Shown here one piece after another: positions 9,755 through 18,189 of a stretch of 64,000 nt of DNA. Both the position numbers and the translations under genes were made by a program. The notes under the pieces were generated by a model. The model did not search any database and had not been told where the DNA came from. It was given only the letters and a program-made list of their open reading frames with translations. Within the stretch, counting starts at the first letter, position 1. Each line of letters opens with the position of its first letter. Where the stretch lies: assembly GCA_963575745.1 (NCBI GenBank), contig CAUYUJ010001314.1:535592-599591 (forward strand), given 5' to 3'. Origin of the DNA: Prorocentrum cordatum. Lineage: Eukaryota > Sar > Dinophyceae > Prorocentrales > Prorocentraceae.

Positions 9755-9965
9755 TTCCATTGATAAGCCCGTTTTCCACCACCACCACTACCATAAGTTG
9801 GAGGGGGGAAGCAGGAGGAGGGCGAGGAGGAGGAGGACGAAGAGGACGAAGAGGAGGAGGAGGAGGAGGAGGAGGAGGAGGAGGAGGAGGAGGAGGAGGA
9901 GGAGGAGGACCCCCCCCTCCAACTTATGGTGGTGGTGGTGGTGGAAAACACGCCCATCATTCCAT
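9755..9965. mobile_element. MITE-like element with a GAG-microsatellite core, copy 1
   Basis: Terminal inverted repeats of 48 nt (9761-9808 and 9912-9959) match at about 43 of 48 positions and contain GTTTTCCACCACCACCAC and CCATAAGTTGGAGGGGGG. The 6-nt word TTCCAT stands immediately outside both ends (9755-9760 and 9960-9965), as expected for a target-site duplication. The core between the ends is almost only GAG/GAC triplets. There is no transposase, so it would need one in trans. A second copy begins at 63877. Confidence 0.85.
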
Positions 9966-10815
9966 GGTTCTGGTCTTCTCGCCTTGTCGCTTGGAATCTG
10001 CGCTCGAGGCCCAATTGCAGCAGGAGTGGTCAAGAGAGCTCGCGGGCGGGCCCAAAAGAGGCGGAAGGCAGGCCGGAGAGCACCCAGAGAGGCCAAGGTG
10101 TGTCACAAGTTGTGGGAAAACGCATGTTTTCGGCATGGTCGCCTTACCGCTGCCGATCTGGACTGCAAGCCTGAAGATGGCGTCGTGATGGTCCCAGAGA
10201 GCCAGCACGCGTACCTGAGGGAGGCCCAAGACGGGTCCAAGAGCGCCGGGAGAAGTCAAAATGCGTCTCGCGTTTTCGGCTCTTGAGGCCTGAAGAAAGC
10301 CCCACAGAGCCCTAAAACGGTCCGCAGAGAGGCCCAATGCGGGCCCAAGAGGGCCCAGTATGGCTTCCAGACTGCCCAAGAGGCCCCCAAGACGCCCCAA
10401 GAGGTCCCCAAAGGGGATCCCAAGAGGCAAAAATCGTCCCATGCCCTTCGGAAAGCGTACATTTTTAGCATGCTCGCCTCTTTGGTCTCCGCAGCGTCCA
10501 AAACAGCCCGGGACGCCCCCAAGACCGCCCCAAGACGGCCCCAGAGGGCCCCCAAGACGGCCACAGTGGGCGTCAAGACGGCCCAAACAGAGCCCCAAGA
10601 CGGCCCGAGAGAGGCCCGCGAAGGTTCCAAAAGGTTCCCAGGAGGGCCACAGGAGGTCCCCGTGGGGACCCAGGAAGGCCCCCAGAGGGACGGCCCAAGC
10701 CCGCCAAGCTGGCCCAACAGGGTCCCGGGATGGCCCAAAAGGGCCCCAAGACGGGCCAAACGAGCCCCAAGAGGACCCCCAGGAAGGCTTGGAAATGCAA
10801 TGCTTACTTTGATGT
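9966..10815. repeat. 'GGCCCAAGA' decamer array with AT-richer cores
   Basis: From about 10240 the sequence is a degenerate 10-12 bp tandem repeat of GGCCCCAAGACGGCCCAAGA type. Two non-repeat cores interrupt the family: 10105-10165 (AAAACGCATGTTTTCGG and GCCTTACCG) and 10430-10500 (ATCGTCCCATGCCCTTCGG and AGCATGCTCGCCT). Similar cores sit inside the other arrays of this family. The 9966-10100 part is less repetitive. Confidence 0.85.
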
Positions 10816-10879
10816 TCGCAAGGTTGGTTGCTAGATGCTTGTAATGTCGTGCCGAAGCCTCAACACCGACAGGGCTCCA

Positions 10880-11010
10880 AGAGACACTAAGCCAGCCACC
10901 TCGTGCCCTCACAAAAGAAATGCGCTTCCCGTCCCCGTGCCGGCCCAGGTGACGGAAAAAGCAAAGAGCGAGGCACGAGCGAGAGACGTTTCGTAGGGGG
11001 CGAAGCCCTT
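10880..11010. repeat. Partial dispersed element with CCGTGCCGGCCCAGGTGACGG
   Basis: Diverged copy of the hairpin module seen at 19063-19105 and 20561-20603: GTGCCGGCCCAGGTGACGG, then GAGCGAGGCACGAGCGAGAG and an ACGTT. The left hairpin arm is decayed here. Confidence 0.7.
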
Positions 11011-11149
11011 TAAGGGGGGGGGGTCCGGGGGAGGGGGCAGGACCGGGGAGAGTGGTCAAATGGCCCGTTGTCCCTTGTTTTTTTTTCGAGTGAAGCGGCT
11101 CCTGGGCGGCTCCCATGGCCTGTTTCCTCGTATTTTTGCCGGGTGCAAG
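11011..11149. other. No recognisable gene
   Basis: G-rich run (11017-11040) and an 8-T run, otherwise unremarkable. Confidence 0.4.
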
Positions 11150-11650
11150 GGCCAGAGGGCCAAGACGGCTCAAGAGGGCCCCGAAACAGCTTCAGACGGC
11201 CTCAAGACGGCCCCAAGACAGCTTCAGACGGCCTCCAGACGGCCTAAGAGAGTCTCGAGACGGCCCCAGTGGCCCTCAAGAGGCCCCCCGAGAGGGCCTC
11301 AGGAGGCCAAAAATATTGACTTCCCTAGCTGGTTTTTGGGGTTCTCCCTTTTTCAGTCCCAGAAGGGCCCCAGACGGCCCAAGAGGCCCCAAAGATCGTC
11401 CCAAGACGGCCCCAGAGGCGCCCCAAAGGGGCCCAAAGCGGTCCAAGAGGACCCCCAGACGGGCCCAAGACGGCCCAAGAGGCCCCAAAGATCGTCCCAA
11501 GACGGCCCCAGAGGCCCTCCAAAGGGGCCGAAAACAATCCAAAAGGGCCCCCAGACGGCCCAAGAGGGCCCCAAGACAGCCCGAGAGGGCCCCCAGACGG
11601 CCCCAAGAGAGCCCCACAAGGGACCCAAGAGGCTCCCAGGTGGGCCCCAG
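11150..11650. repeat. 'GGCCCAAGA' decamer array
   Basis: Same family as at 10240. Core at 11308-11362 includes AAAAATATTGACTTCC and GGGTTCTCCCTTTTTCAGTC, nearly the core of the 18360 array. The array runs directly into the purine tract. Confidence 0.9.
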
Positions 11651-11654
11651 GGGG

Positions 11655-12555
11655 ACGAGGAGGAGAGGAGGAGGAGGAGGAGGAAGAGGAGGAGGAGGAG
11701 GAGGAGGAGGAGGAGGAGGAGGAGGAGGAGGAGGAAGAGAGGAGGAGGAGGAGGAGGAGGAGGAGGAGGAGGAGGAGGAGGAGAGAGGAGGAGGAGGAGG
11801 AGGAGGATGAGGAGGCTCCTGAGAAGGAGGAGGAGGAGAAAGGAGGAGGAGGAGGCTCCTGAGGAGGCTCCTGAGGAGGAGGAGGAGGAGGAGGAGGAGG
11901 AGGAGGAGGAGGAGGAGGAGGAGAAGGGAGGAGGAGGACGACGACGACGAGGAGGAGGAGGAGGAGGAGGAGGAGGAAGATGAGGAGGATGGGGAGGATG
12001 AGGAGGGAAGAGGAGGAGGAGGAGGAGGAGGAGGAGGAGGAGGAGGAGAGGAGGAAGAGGAGGAGGAGGAGGAGGAGGAGGAGGAGGAGGAGGAGGAGGA
12101 GGCTCCTGAGGAGGAGGAGGGGCAGGAGGAGGAGGAGGAGGAGGAGGAGGAGGAGGGGAGGAGGAGAGGAGGAGAAGGAACGAGGACGAAACCAAGGGAG
12201 GAGGAGGAGGAGGAGGAGGAGGAGGAGGAGGAGGAGGAGGAGGCAGGAGGAGGAGAATGAAGAGGAGGAGGAGGAGGATGAGGAGGACGAGGAGGAGGAC
12301 GAGGACGAGAGAGGAGGAGGCTCCTGAAGAGGAGGAGGAGGCTCCTGAGGAGGAGGAGGAGGAGGAGGAGGAGGAGGAGGAGGAGGAGGAGGAGGAGGAA
12401 GGGGACAAAGAGGGAGGAGGAGGAGTGGGAGGATGAGGCAGAGGAGGAGAATGAGGAGGAGGAGGAGGAGGAGGAGGAGGAGGAGGAGGATACTAATACA
12501 AGAGGAGGAGAAGGAGGCGGAGGAGGAGGAGGAGGAGGAGGAGGAGGAGGAGCAA
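11655..12555. repeat. ~900-bp (GAG)n polypurine tract
   Basis: Almost uninterrupted GAG/GGA triplets with a few GGCTCCTGAG and GACGAC islands. One strand is nearly pure purine. Very long Ser/Leu/Pro or Glu/Gly/Arg frames are artefacts of the triplet repeat. Confidence 0.97.
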
Positions 12556-12815
12556 GGCTCCCAAGTGAGAGCGGTGTCGTAGCACGCGCTTGCCAGCAGG
12601 GCTCCCAAGAGCGTGCTGTGGTGCAACAAGCTCTTACCACCAAGGCTCCCGAGAGCGAGCGGCAACGTAAGCATCTCTGGGCACGAGGACTCTAAACAGA
12701 GATCGGTGACGCAACAAGCTCTTGCCAGCAAGGCTGCCAACCGAGAGCGGTGACGTAACACGCGCTTACCAGCAAGGTTCCCAAGAACGAGCGGTGACGG
12801 AACAAGCTCGGGCCG
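12556..12815. repeat. ~46-bp tandem repeat, 'AAGGCTCCCAAGAGCGAGCGG'-type
   Basis: About six degenerate units, each with AAGGCTCCCAAGAGCGAG, then CGGTGACGTAACAAGCTCTT. The same unit recurs at 18830-19030, 19610-19870 and 20415-20530, with a stray reverse copy near 27930-27955. Confidence 0.85.
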
Positions 12816-13090
12816 AACACGGTCCAAGAGGGCCCCCAGACGGCCTAAGAGGGCCCCAAGACGGCCCAAGAGTGCCCCCAGACGGCCCCAAGAGAGCCCC
12901 AAGAGGCTCCCAAGCGGGTGCGAAGAGGCGGTATGGGGTCCAGGCTGCTTGGGTGTCGGGACTGGGCTGGCCCAATGACGGCCCCATAGTCCCAAAGCGG
13001 TCCAAGAGGGCCCCAATAGATTCCCAAGACCGCTTCGGAGGCCTCAAAAGAGTTTTAGGACGGCTCCAGGAGAGCCCAAAAGGAGCCCCG
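12816..13090. repeat. 'GGCCCAAGA' decamer array and flanking unit
   Basis: Decamer array to about 13030. The end (13028-13097) holds a GACCGCTTCGGAGG...AAAAGAGTTTTAGGA unit that returns at 13219-13256 and, in part, at 16337-16382 beyond the channel gene. Confidence 0.8.
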
Positions 13091-13150
13091 AACCAGCCCC
13101 CCGACAGAATTATACCAGGGCCCTTTGGTATGATTCTGTCGGGGCTGGTT
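13091..13150. repeat. Inverted repeat (hairpin) upstream of channel gene
   Basis: Left arm 13091-13117 and right arm 13126-13150 pair over about 25 bp with one mismatch and a 2-C bulge, around an 8-nt loop (GGGCCCTT). Arms contain AACCAGCCCC and GACAGAAT. Confidence 0.85.
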
Positions 13151-13255
13151 TCCGAGGCCCTCTTGGATCTATTCGGAGCTGCACTCCGCCCTTTTTGGAG
13201 CCTTCTTGGGCCCCTCGAAGACCGCTGCGGAGGCTTCAAAAGAGTTTTAGGAGGG

Positions 13256-13277
13256 TCCGTAGCCATTTGGACTCGAG
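13256..13277 (+). other. DinoSL-like relic before the channel gene
   Basis: Reads TCCGTAGCCATTT then GGACTCGAG. Aligned without gaps to the 22-nt DinoSL it differs at three positions (14, 16 and 20), so 19 of 22 match, including the first 13 in a row. It lies 39 nt before the ATG of the channel gene on the same strand. This suggests the gene was re-inserted from a trans-spliced mRNA. It is a single diverged copy, so chance cannot be fully excluded. Confidence 0.65.
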
Positions 13278-13316
13278 GGCCTCCAGTCCGATCCTCGGCG
13301 ACCGGTCCGTGGCCGC

Positions 13317-15575
13317 ATGTCGCCAGAAACCGCCCGCCATCGCGGGGTGCCACCCATGGTGGCGGCAGTGCCCGAGCGGCCAGGCCCGGACCTGGACGCG
13401 AGCTGGGACGACGAGCTGTTCTTGGGCGCGAGCTGGAACGACGACACCCAGACCTCGAGGACGAGCGCTCGCCGCGAGGCTGCCGGGCCCCTGCCCGCGC
13501 GCTCGCCGGGGGAGGGCACGCCGAAGACGCCCCCGCCCACGGGATCGCCCATGCAGTCACCCAGGGACAAGACGGGGGCCAACAAGATCTCGCCCCGCGG
13601 CCCCCGAACGCCTCCGCAGCCGCCGGCGACACTGCCCCCGAGCCCCGAGCCGCCCAGCACGAGCCCGAGCGGCGCGGACCTGGAGGGCATACGCCTCGTG
13701 GTCCGGGAGGAGGTGCAGGCGAGCCAGAGGCAGGCCGCCCTGCAGCTGGCGGAGCTGCTGCACGCCCTGGAGCGGCGGCTGCGCAGCGACCCCGCGCCAG
13801 AGGGCGCAGGGCTGGCGGGGTCCGTCGGCCAGCCCGCGCAGCGGGCCGCCGCGCCTCCGCGGCCGGGGCCTGAGCCGCCGGCGCCCTGGGGACAGCGCCC
13901 CAATTTCTCGCCCGCGGCAGAAGAAGGCTGGCAGAAGTTGTGGATGGAGGTACTCTCCGAATGGCCCGGTCGCCTCTCGAAATGCTCTAGCGAGACCCAG
14001 GTCATTGCTGGCCTTGTGCGCAAGAGTCTTGTGCAGAGGATCGCGGAGATGCGTGAAGCGTTCGAGGACAAGTACGGTTCTCTGCCGGAGACGATGGGCG
14101 CGTTCGCTAGGGCGATTCAGAGTCGTTGGTTCGAGCTCGCGAGCGGGCTCATCATCATCCTGAACACCGTGTACGCAGTTACTGACGCCAACCTCACCAT
14201 GAATCTGGCTATCGAGGGCCATGTTGACTCGGAATTCCATGTCGCTGAGGCTGTGTTCTTCGGATGGTTCACCATAGAGTTGATATTGAAGTTAATGGCA
14301 CAAGGGAAGTACTTCTTCACCGCCAAACCAGACGTTATGTGGAACTACTTTGACACACTCCTGTGGGCTCTGACTTTCTTGCTCGCAGTGTTCAGCGTCT
14401 CCGCGAACGTGAATGTGTCCTTCTTACGTGTGCTTCGGTGCCTCAAGCTCGTCAAGGTCATCCAATTACTTCAATTTCTTGAGTTCACGCAGGAATTGAA
14501 AATAATGATGGAGTCCACGATCCAGTCTGCACTGACTCTCTTGTGGTGCTTGTTGATGGTCGGCTTCTTCGTGCTGCTCTTCGCGCTCTTCTTTGTGCAG
14601 TCGGCGTCGGCCGTGCTCGCGAGCACAGACGACAGCCTAACCGATGCCCAGCGGGATGCCATCATAGCATACTTCGGAAGCGTGCACATCGCAGCTCGGT
14701 CGCTGGTGATGGCAACCACTGGAGGCTTCGACTGGGAGATCCTGCACGGGACACTGGTCCCTGTGGGAGCGCACGCCGTGTGGACGATTTATTTCTTCAT
14801 CCTCTTCTTTCAGATAGCCATCTGGAGATGGTGAAGAGGTACACCCTATCTCTGGAGGTGCTACACCAGTGCACCAAGAGTGACGTCCAAGAGCGGATGG
14901 GTGACCATTGGCCAGGATGCGTCTTTAGCAAACAGAGCCCGTATGATGAGAGCTGGTTGCGAGCTTGCGATCATGATCTTATCACGTGCCCCTGATGAGC
15001 GACTTCGTCCTATGGATGGCTAGTCTTTGAATGGAGGTGCTTCTCCCGAGATAGGGTGTACCTCTTCACCATCTTCTTCCATCTGGAATGTTGTGACATC
15101 CATATTCGTGGACAAGGCGTCACAACTTGCAAAGCCTAGTGCCGAGGCAGCCTTGCAGCATAAGCAGAGGATGGAACACAGAGACCGCCAAGCTCTCAGG
15201 AGGATGATCGAGAAGTGCGATATCAATAAGGATGGCCGAACAAGCCGGGAAGAGTTCATACACATGATCTCCCGTTCGGATTTCCAATGTTTCTTGCAGG
15301 AAAGGGGCATCGAGATTAAGGAGGCGGTGAGCTTCTTCAGCATGGTCGCTGCCGCCAACGGCACCGACGAGGTAGATTTTGACGCGCTGGCTTTTTCCTG
15401 CTTGCGCAGCCAGGGTTCGGCCACAGGCATCGACCTCAACACTTTGCGGCACGAGACCAGGATCCATCTCAGGGAGATCACCTCCTCCCTCGCAGATCTG
15501 CGCTGCATCGTGGACTGCCTCGCCAGGGCCTTTGCCGGCGCCGCAGTGGAGGCCGGGCAAGTCCAGGGGCAATAG
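13317..15575 (+). CDS. Single-domain voltage-gated cation channel with EF-hand (split by an insertion)
   Basis: Ion_trans-type membrane channel; 665 residues if the 261-bp insertion is removed. Residues 1-260 are Pro/Ser/Arg-rich with a short helix (LVVREEVQASQRQAALQLAE). S1 starts near 268 (SGLIIILNTVYAV); S2 contains FFGWFTIELILKL; S3 lies near 340-362. S4 holds R371, R374, K377 and K380 at every third residue. S5 is near 404-428, the pore has TTGGFDWE (467-474), and S6 starts near 485. After S6 comes a canonical EF-hand loop DINKDGRTSREE (548-559) and a weaker second one, implying Ca2+ control. Ion selectivity cannot be read. The frame is intron-free except for the insertion at 14818-15087, which adds a stop just after IWRW. 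A DinoSL-like relic lies 39 nt upstream. The gene works only if the insertion is spliced out; otherwise it is a pseudogene lacking part of S6 and the EF-hands. Confidence 0.85.
14818..15087. mobile_element. Small inverted-repeat element inserted in S6; introner candidate
   Basis: The 9-nt word CCATCTGGA occurs at 14818-14826 and 15079-15087, flanking the insert as a target duplication. Inside it, 14826-14852 and 15048-15074 are perfect 27-nt inverted repeats containing GATGGTGAAGAGGTACACCC. Net insertion is 261 bp. Deleting the insert with one duplication copy rejoins IAIW to NVVTSIF in frame across S6. The 3' end has no AG, and no GT/GC-AG pair gives exact excision. It is therefore either a non-autonomous transposon that broke the gene, or an unconventional intron whose ends are paired by the inverted repeats. 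Confidence 0.85.
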
Positions 15576-16390
15576 TGCGCGCCACGAGGAGCGACGCCAG
15601 CGGGGGATGGGTCGGTGGACCCCTCTCGTCGAGGAATGCTGCCCTCTATCCTCTCGACCCCGCGCTGACCCCAGCAGCGCCGACCCCAGACGATTCTCGA
15701 TGACCACGGGGTCCGCTGGAACTCGGGGTCGTCATCCTCCTCCTCCTCCTCCTCCTCATCGTCTTCTTTCCAACCCTCCCAGAACCTGCCTCCTCGTCCT
15801 CCGCCTCCATCCTTTCCCTGACAATGTGATACACCCACTTCGTAGGTATAGTGATGCCTCCTCGCGCCGAAGCGTCTTGCCTTCAGCCCAGCGCCGACTT
15901 GTGAAGCAATGTGATTCGGCGTTTGACCTGATTGCGAAACTGCGTGAGTGCCGCAGGCTTTCCAACGTGCAGGGCGCACACACGTCTGCACCCGTTTCTC
16001 GGTGCCAATCTGTTGCACCCGTTTTTCAAAGTGTTGCGCATTGTTCTGGCACCACCGAGGGTGCATGTGCTCCGACGGGACTGATTGGTATCACCCAAGG
16101 GGCCAGGGCCTGGCTTGTCTCAAGCACCGCGCCCGCAGCACAGAAGCCTTCCGCTTGATGCGACCTTTGCTCCTTAACTAACCAGTTGTCTCCAGGTCAT
16201 TGGACCATCCTTTACCTCCTGTCTATCCCATTCCCCGGGCGATTCGTCATTTCGTTTCGCCGTGCGCGCACACCGTTGGCCAACGGGCCAGACACGCGTG
16301 CATCAGGCCAATGCGTCTTTGTCAACCAAAAAAACAGGTTTAGGAGACCCGAGGAGAGCCCAACAGGAGCCCCGGAGCCAGCGGCAACGT
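15576..16390. other. 3' flank of channel gene with (CCT)n and a direct repeat
   Basis: A CCT/CTC run lies at 15728-15757, about 155 nt after the stop codon. At 16337-16382 a 46-nt segment (GAGGAGAGCCCAACAGGAGC inside) repeats 13052-13097 from upstream of the gene. No other coding signal is seen. Confidence 0.6.
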
Positions 16391-16945
16391 AGTTGTCACT
16401 TTTGGGCTCCTCAGACTTGAATATGGAGGAAGTATCAGGCGGGAGCCTCGTCTGTGAGTGAATTGTCAGGAAGTCTCAGGCGGGAGCCCACTCTCTAAGG
16501 GGCCCGCGCTTCATGTTCGAATCCGAGGCGGGTCATCGGCATCTTGTAATTGTCGTCGTTTTTGGGCTCCCCAGGCTTGAATATGGAGGATTTATCCGGG
16601 GGGAGCCTCGTCTGTGAGTGAATTCAGAGGAAGTCCAACGGGAGCTCCCTCCCCAAGGGGCCCGCATTTCATGTTCGAATCCGAGGCGGGTCATCGGTAT
16701 CCTGTAACTGTCGTCACTTTTGGGCTCCTCAGGCCCGATGGAGGAAGTATCAGGCGAGAGCCTCGTCTGTGAGTGAATTGTGAGGAAGTCTCAGGCGGGA
16801 GCTCCCTCCCTCAGGGGCCCGCATTTCATGTTCGAATCCGAGGCGGGTCATCGGCATCTTGTAACTGTCGTCACTTTTGGGCTCCTCAGGCCTGAAAATG
16901 GAGGAAGTATCAGGCGGGAGCCTCGTCTGTGAGTGAATTGCGATC
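16391..16945. repeat. ~160-bp tandem repeat, about 3.5 copies
   Basis: Each unit has TTTTGGGCTCCTCAGGC, GGAGGAAGTATCAGGCGGGA, GCCTCGTCTGTGAGTGAATT and CATGTTCGAATCCGAGGCGG. Unit starts are near 16391, 16551, 16717 and 16872; the last is cut where the helicase remnant begins, so GTGAGTGAATTG joins directly to coding sequence. Confidence 0.9.
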
Positions 16946-17607
16946 CAGACGCGGGCCGACACCTCCTGAACGTGCCGAACATGCACAAGACGGGGGACAT
17001 CCATGGCGTCTTACCCGCACACATCGGCATGGAGGTTCGGTACACGGCCGCGCAGGAGGAATTGAAGAAGAAGTTGGGGCTCGTGCGGGAGCAGCGGGCC
17101 ACCATCGTGTCCTTCGAGTTTCATCCGCACGACGAGCGGGACTAGCTCTTTCGCCCCCGCTACCTACCGCAGGGAATCTGGCTGCAGGCACACGGTTTCA
17201 AGGAGTCCCCGATATACAAAGAGGTCGCCGAGCTGCTGCTGCAGGGCGCCGAAGGCCCCGTCGAACACGGCGAGGCCGAGGCGCGGGCGAGGAGCTCGCT
17301 CACGTTCAGGCCCAGCGAGCAGGAGCTCACGTGGCAGAGCTCGGGGGCGCACGCTGCGCGCCGTTCGGGGTTCACCCTGACACGCGCGCCCTACCTGACC
17401 TCCATGCTGTCGCAGGGCCAGATGCTGCGCAAGGGCGCCACCATCGACTGCGCGAGGGACGAGGGCGCTGGCCGCACGGGCATGTCGGCCGAGCGGTGGC
17501 GGCTGCGCCTCTACGTCGCGTTCTCCCGCGACGCGTGCGCGCAGAACACGCTGATCCCGCGGCCGCCCTCGCGCGAGCGAGGAGAAAGCGAAAACCTCCA
17601 GGTGTGA
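16933..17607 (+). pseudogene. PIF1-helicase-like C-terminal remnant
   Basis: Open frame with one internal TAG (17143-17145). The first part reads LNVPNMHKTGDIHGVLPAHIGMEVR, then TIVSFEFHPHDE. After the stop it continues in the same frame with GIWLQAHGFKE, TLTRAPYLTSMLSQGQMLRK and LYVAFSRDACAQNTLIPRPP. The LP-x-GMxVR stretch, the SQGQTLRKG-like stretch and the terminal YVxFSR motif resemble the C-terminal part of PIF1-type SF1 helicases found in many copies in dinoflagellates. That family call is from memory of the motif pattern. The helicase core (Walker A/B) is missing, replaced upstream by the tandem repeat, so this is a truncated remnant. Confidence 0.6.
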
Positions 17608-17639
17608 GGCCGAGCAGCTTGCCGCGGAGATTGGCTTCG

Positions 17640-17830
17640 CGCTGCCTCCCGCATGAGCGCCGCGTCGCGGGGCTAGAGGCCCGCGGGGTTGTCCCAGCGG
17701 TCTTGCCTGCGGGGTTGCCCCGACGGCCTGCCCCCGCGCCCCTGCGGCCCGCGGGGTTGCCCCAAAGGCATGGCCCGCAGAGCTGCCCCAAAGGCTTCGC
17801 GGACCAGCCGTCGGCGAATGCGCGCGCTGG
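17640..17830. repeat. Short degenerate repeat 'GCGGGGTTGCCCC'
   Basis: About six units of GCCCGCGGGGTTGCCCCAAAGG type with changing spacers, just after the helicase remnant. Confidence 0.75.
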
Positions 17831-17939
17831 CCGAGGCGGCGACAGCGCCGAGGGAAATCGATCTGCTTGCCCCGACCAAGGGGAAGTGGGGGAGGCGCAT
17901 GGAGAAGAAACAAAGGAAGGATGACGACGGGGAAGGGAT

Positions 17940-18100
17940 TGGGAGACGGCGACGATGATGAGGAGGTGGAGAAGGAGGGGGAAGACGATAAGTAGAAGGA
18001 GGAGGAGGAGGAGGAGGAGGAGGAGGAGAAGAGACGAAAGGAGGAGGAGGAGGCGGAGGAGGAGGAGGAGGAGGAGGAGGAGAGGGCAGAGCAGAGGGCG
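17940..18100. repeat. (GAG)n tract
   Basis: GAG/AGG triplets, densest at 17997-18090. Confidence 0.9.
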
Positions 18101-18189
18101 AGAGGAGGGTGTCTGCCAGGGCGAGGAAGGGAGGGCTAAGGGCAAGCTGTCCTGTTTCTCATGCGGGGTCCTTCCGTCGGAGTAATTTG

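Noticed and set aside
11276-13016. Several very long open frames (350-560 codons) on the minus strand
   Set aside because: They are poly-Ser/Leu/Pro translations of the GAG tract and the decamer array. Frames are open because triplet repeats have no stop, and there is no domain or start context.
16391-16945. tRNA-like B box (GTTCGAATCC) in each ~160-bp unit, suggesting a tRNA-derived SINE
   Set aside because: The bases on either side do not form a T-arm stem, and no A box was found at the right distance.
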